The notes under the pieces: generated by a model
What the model saw: only the letters and a program-made list of their open reading frames with translations
Told to the model about the DNA's origin: nothing
Databases searched by the model: none
Program-made: the position numbers and the translations under genes
Assembly (NCBI GenBank): GCA_019114585.1
Contig: DXFE01000067.1
Location: 1-6,086, forward strand
Direction of reading: 5' to 3'
Source of the DNA: Gemmiger_A avium
Lineage (GTDB): Bacteria; Bacillota; Clostridia; Oscillospirales; Ruminococcaceae
Length of the DNA: 6,086 nucleotides
Shown here: positions 4,770 to 6,086 of the stretch, in pieces
Numbering within the stretch: the first letter of the stretch is position 1
How the letters are laid out: each line of letters starts with the position of its first letter

Positions 4770-6086
4770 ATGACGAATGCATCATCCCCCAAGAAAACCG
4801 TTCGGGAAATCGCGGCTGATCCGCAGCTCACCTGCCGCAGCCGCAAACGCCTGCGCGTCGCCGCCTACTGCCGCGTCAGCACTGAGCAGGAAGAACAGGA
4901 GAGCAGCTTTGAGGGGCAGGTGACCTATTACACCAACCTGATTGAGAACAACCCCGAATGGGAGATGGCCGGTATTTTTGCTGACCACGGGATCAGCGGC
5001 ATCAAGGACACTACGCGACCGGGATTCATGCAGATGATCGAAGCCTGCAAAAAGCATAAAATCGACATGATCCTGACCAAATCGCTGAGCCGGTTTTCCC
5101 GCAATACGCTGGACAGCATCCGCTACATCCGGCTGCTGAAAAGCCTGGGCGTGGTCATCGAGTTCGAGAAAGAGGGCTTGAATACCGGCGACTTGGGCAG
5201 CGAGATCTACCTGACCTGGTTCTCGGCCTTTGCTCAGGCCGAGAGCGAGTCGCTGAGCCAAAACGTCACGATAGGCAAACGCCGTCTGTTCAAAGAAGGA
5301 AAGTGCCCGTTCCAATACAAGCACTTCATCGGTTACCGGCGCGGTGCGGATGGGCAGCCGGAGATCGACCCCGAGGGAGCCAAAACGATCGAGCACATTT
5401 TCTATGGCTTTCTGGCAGGCAAGACCCCGGCGCAGCTCAAGACCGAGCTGGAAGAAAAACACATCCTTTCGCCCAGCGGCAAAACCACCTGGTCCAAGGC
5501 CACGATTCAAAACATCCTGCGCAACGAAAAGTACGCCGGTGATGTGCTGCTGCAAAAAACATTCACCGCGGACTTCCTGACCAAAAAGGTCAAAAAGAAC
5601 CGCGGTGAAGTGACCCAGTATTATGTGACGGACAACCACCCGGCCATCATCCCGCGCGAGATCTTCCAGCAGGTGCAGCTGGAACTGGCCCGACGGAGCA
5701 GCCGCCCCAAGGTTTCGCAGCGCAAAACCAAAACCGAGCGTGGTAAGTATACAAGCAAGTTTGCGCTCTCGGAACGCCTCGTCTGCGGCGAGTGCGGCTG
5801 TATGTACCGCCGCACCCAATGGATCAAGCGCGACGGCACCAAGGAATACGTCTGGCGCTGTGTTAACCGGCTGGAGAACGGCAGAAAATACTGTAAAAAT
5901 TCTCCCAGCCTGAAGGAACCGCAGTTGCAGGAGGCCATTATGGCTGCCATACGCGAGCAGTTTACAGACCGGGATAAAGTAAAAGAGGCGCTCAAGGATG
6001 TGGAGGAGCGGATCATCCTGCACAGCGACAGCCAACAGGATGTTGCCCTTCTCCTCACCCGCATTCAGGAGATAGACCAAGCGATG
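4770..6086 (+). CDS. Large serine recombinase, 3' end outside window (rec3, at least 439 aa)
   Basis: This is the second catalytically intact large serine recombinase of the cluster. The frame is open from the ATG at 4770 to the last base with no stop, so its C-terminus lies beyond the window. AGAAGG at 4758-4763 is the ribosome binding site, and the gap from rec2 is 11 bases. The resolvase domain shows YCRVSTEQ with Ser37 and Arg35, HGISGIKDTTRPGF (73-86), and KSLSRFSRN with Arg108 and Arg111. The recombinase domain begins near FIGYRRG (about 186-192) and ends in DNHPAIIPREIF. The zinc ribbon has Cys339, Cys342, Cys364 and Cys375, and a charged helical region starts after about residue 385. 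It shares with rec1 the QVxYYTNLI and ExEHINTG/EKEGLNTG-type segments, so the two are paralogues. It is expected to act at the element's attachment sites. An attachment site may lie downstream, but none is visible here. Confidence 0.96.
   Translation, partial: MTNASSPKKTVREIAADPQLTCRSRKRLRVAAYCRVSTEQEEQESSFEGQVTYYTNLIENNPEWEMAGIFADHGISGIKDTTRPGFMQMIEACKKHKIDMILTKSLSRFSRNTLDSIRYIRLLKSLGVVIEFEKEGLNTGDLGSEIYLTWFSAFAQAESESLSQNVTIGKRRLFKEGKCPFQYKHFIGYRRGADGQPEIDPEGAKTIEHIFYGFLAGKTPAQLKTELEEKHILSPSGKTTWSKATIQNILRNEKYAGDVLLQKTFTADFLTKKVKKNRGEVTQYYVTDNHPAIIPREIFQQVQLELARRSSRPKVSQRKTKTERGKYTSKFALSERLVCGECGCMYRRTQWIKRDGTKEYVWRCVNRLENGRKYCKNSPSLKEPQLQEAIMAAIREQFTDRDKVKEALKDVEERIILHSDSQQDVALLLTRIQEIDQAM

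Noticed and set aside
4782..6080. A 432-codon open frame on the - strand
   Set aside because: It lies fully antisense to rec3, which has clear domains and active-site motifs. The antisense frame shows no family motif and reflects GC-rich codon structure.
1..6086. CRISPR array, tRNA, rRNA or insertion-sequence ends
   Set aside because: No regularly spaced repeats, tRNA-like cloverleaf, rRNA stretch or terminal inverted repeats with a DDE transposase were seen by eye on either strand.

Overview
The window looks like part of a mobile element in a fairly GC-rich Firmicute. A gut clostridium of the Oscillospiraceae/Ruminococcaceae type fits the strong AGGAGG-type ribosome binding sites, the codon use and the kind of recombinases present, but genus and species cannot be read from the sequence. 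All seven supported genes lie on the + strand, and no gap between genes exceeds about 110 bases.

Region 1 (3-1286) is the 3' part of a DinG/XPD-like superfamily 2 helicase gene, open at the left edge. A textbook intrinsic terminator (1201-1231) sits inside its last codons.

Region 2 (1307-2257) holds three small, tightly packed genes. Two encode stand-alone proteins of 128 and 134 residues with the fold signature of the serine-recombinase catalytic domain. In the first, all four aligned catalytic positions are substituted; in the second, about half are. The third gene, absent from a 60-residue-minimum ORF list, encodes a 56-residue helical protein resembling the SHOCT-like proteins found beside clostridial recombinases.

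Region 3 (2256-2357) is a structured leader. Alternating GTGGT/ACCAC copies form mutually exclusive hairpins. The largest hairpin (2282-2357) pairs through the Shine-Dalgarno sequence of the first large recombinase.

Region 4 (2366-6086) is a triplet of large serine recombinase genes: rec1 (515 aa, complete and catalytically intact), rec2 (282 aa, a DNA-binding half with no catalytic domain) and rec3 (intact catalytic domain, running off the right edge). Start/stop overlaps (ATGA at 1690 and 3910, 8 nt at 2087-2094) and an 11-nt gap suggest one transcription unit of six genes, with translational coupling.

The main point of interest is that five recombinase-related polypeptides are encoded together: two full-length, two resembling only the catalytic half and one that is only the DNA-binding half. 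The inference is a multi-subunit integrase/excisionase in which inactive subunits set assembly or direction, with expression of the large recombinases gated by the leader hairpin. Recombinase triplets are already known from some Firmicute integrative elements. The degenerate mini-resolvases and the RBS-sequestering leader are the less familiar parts.
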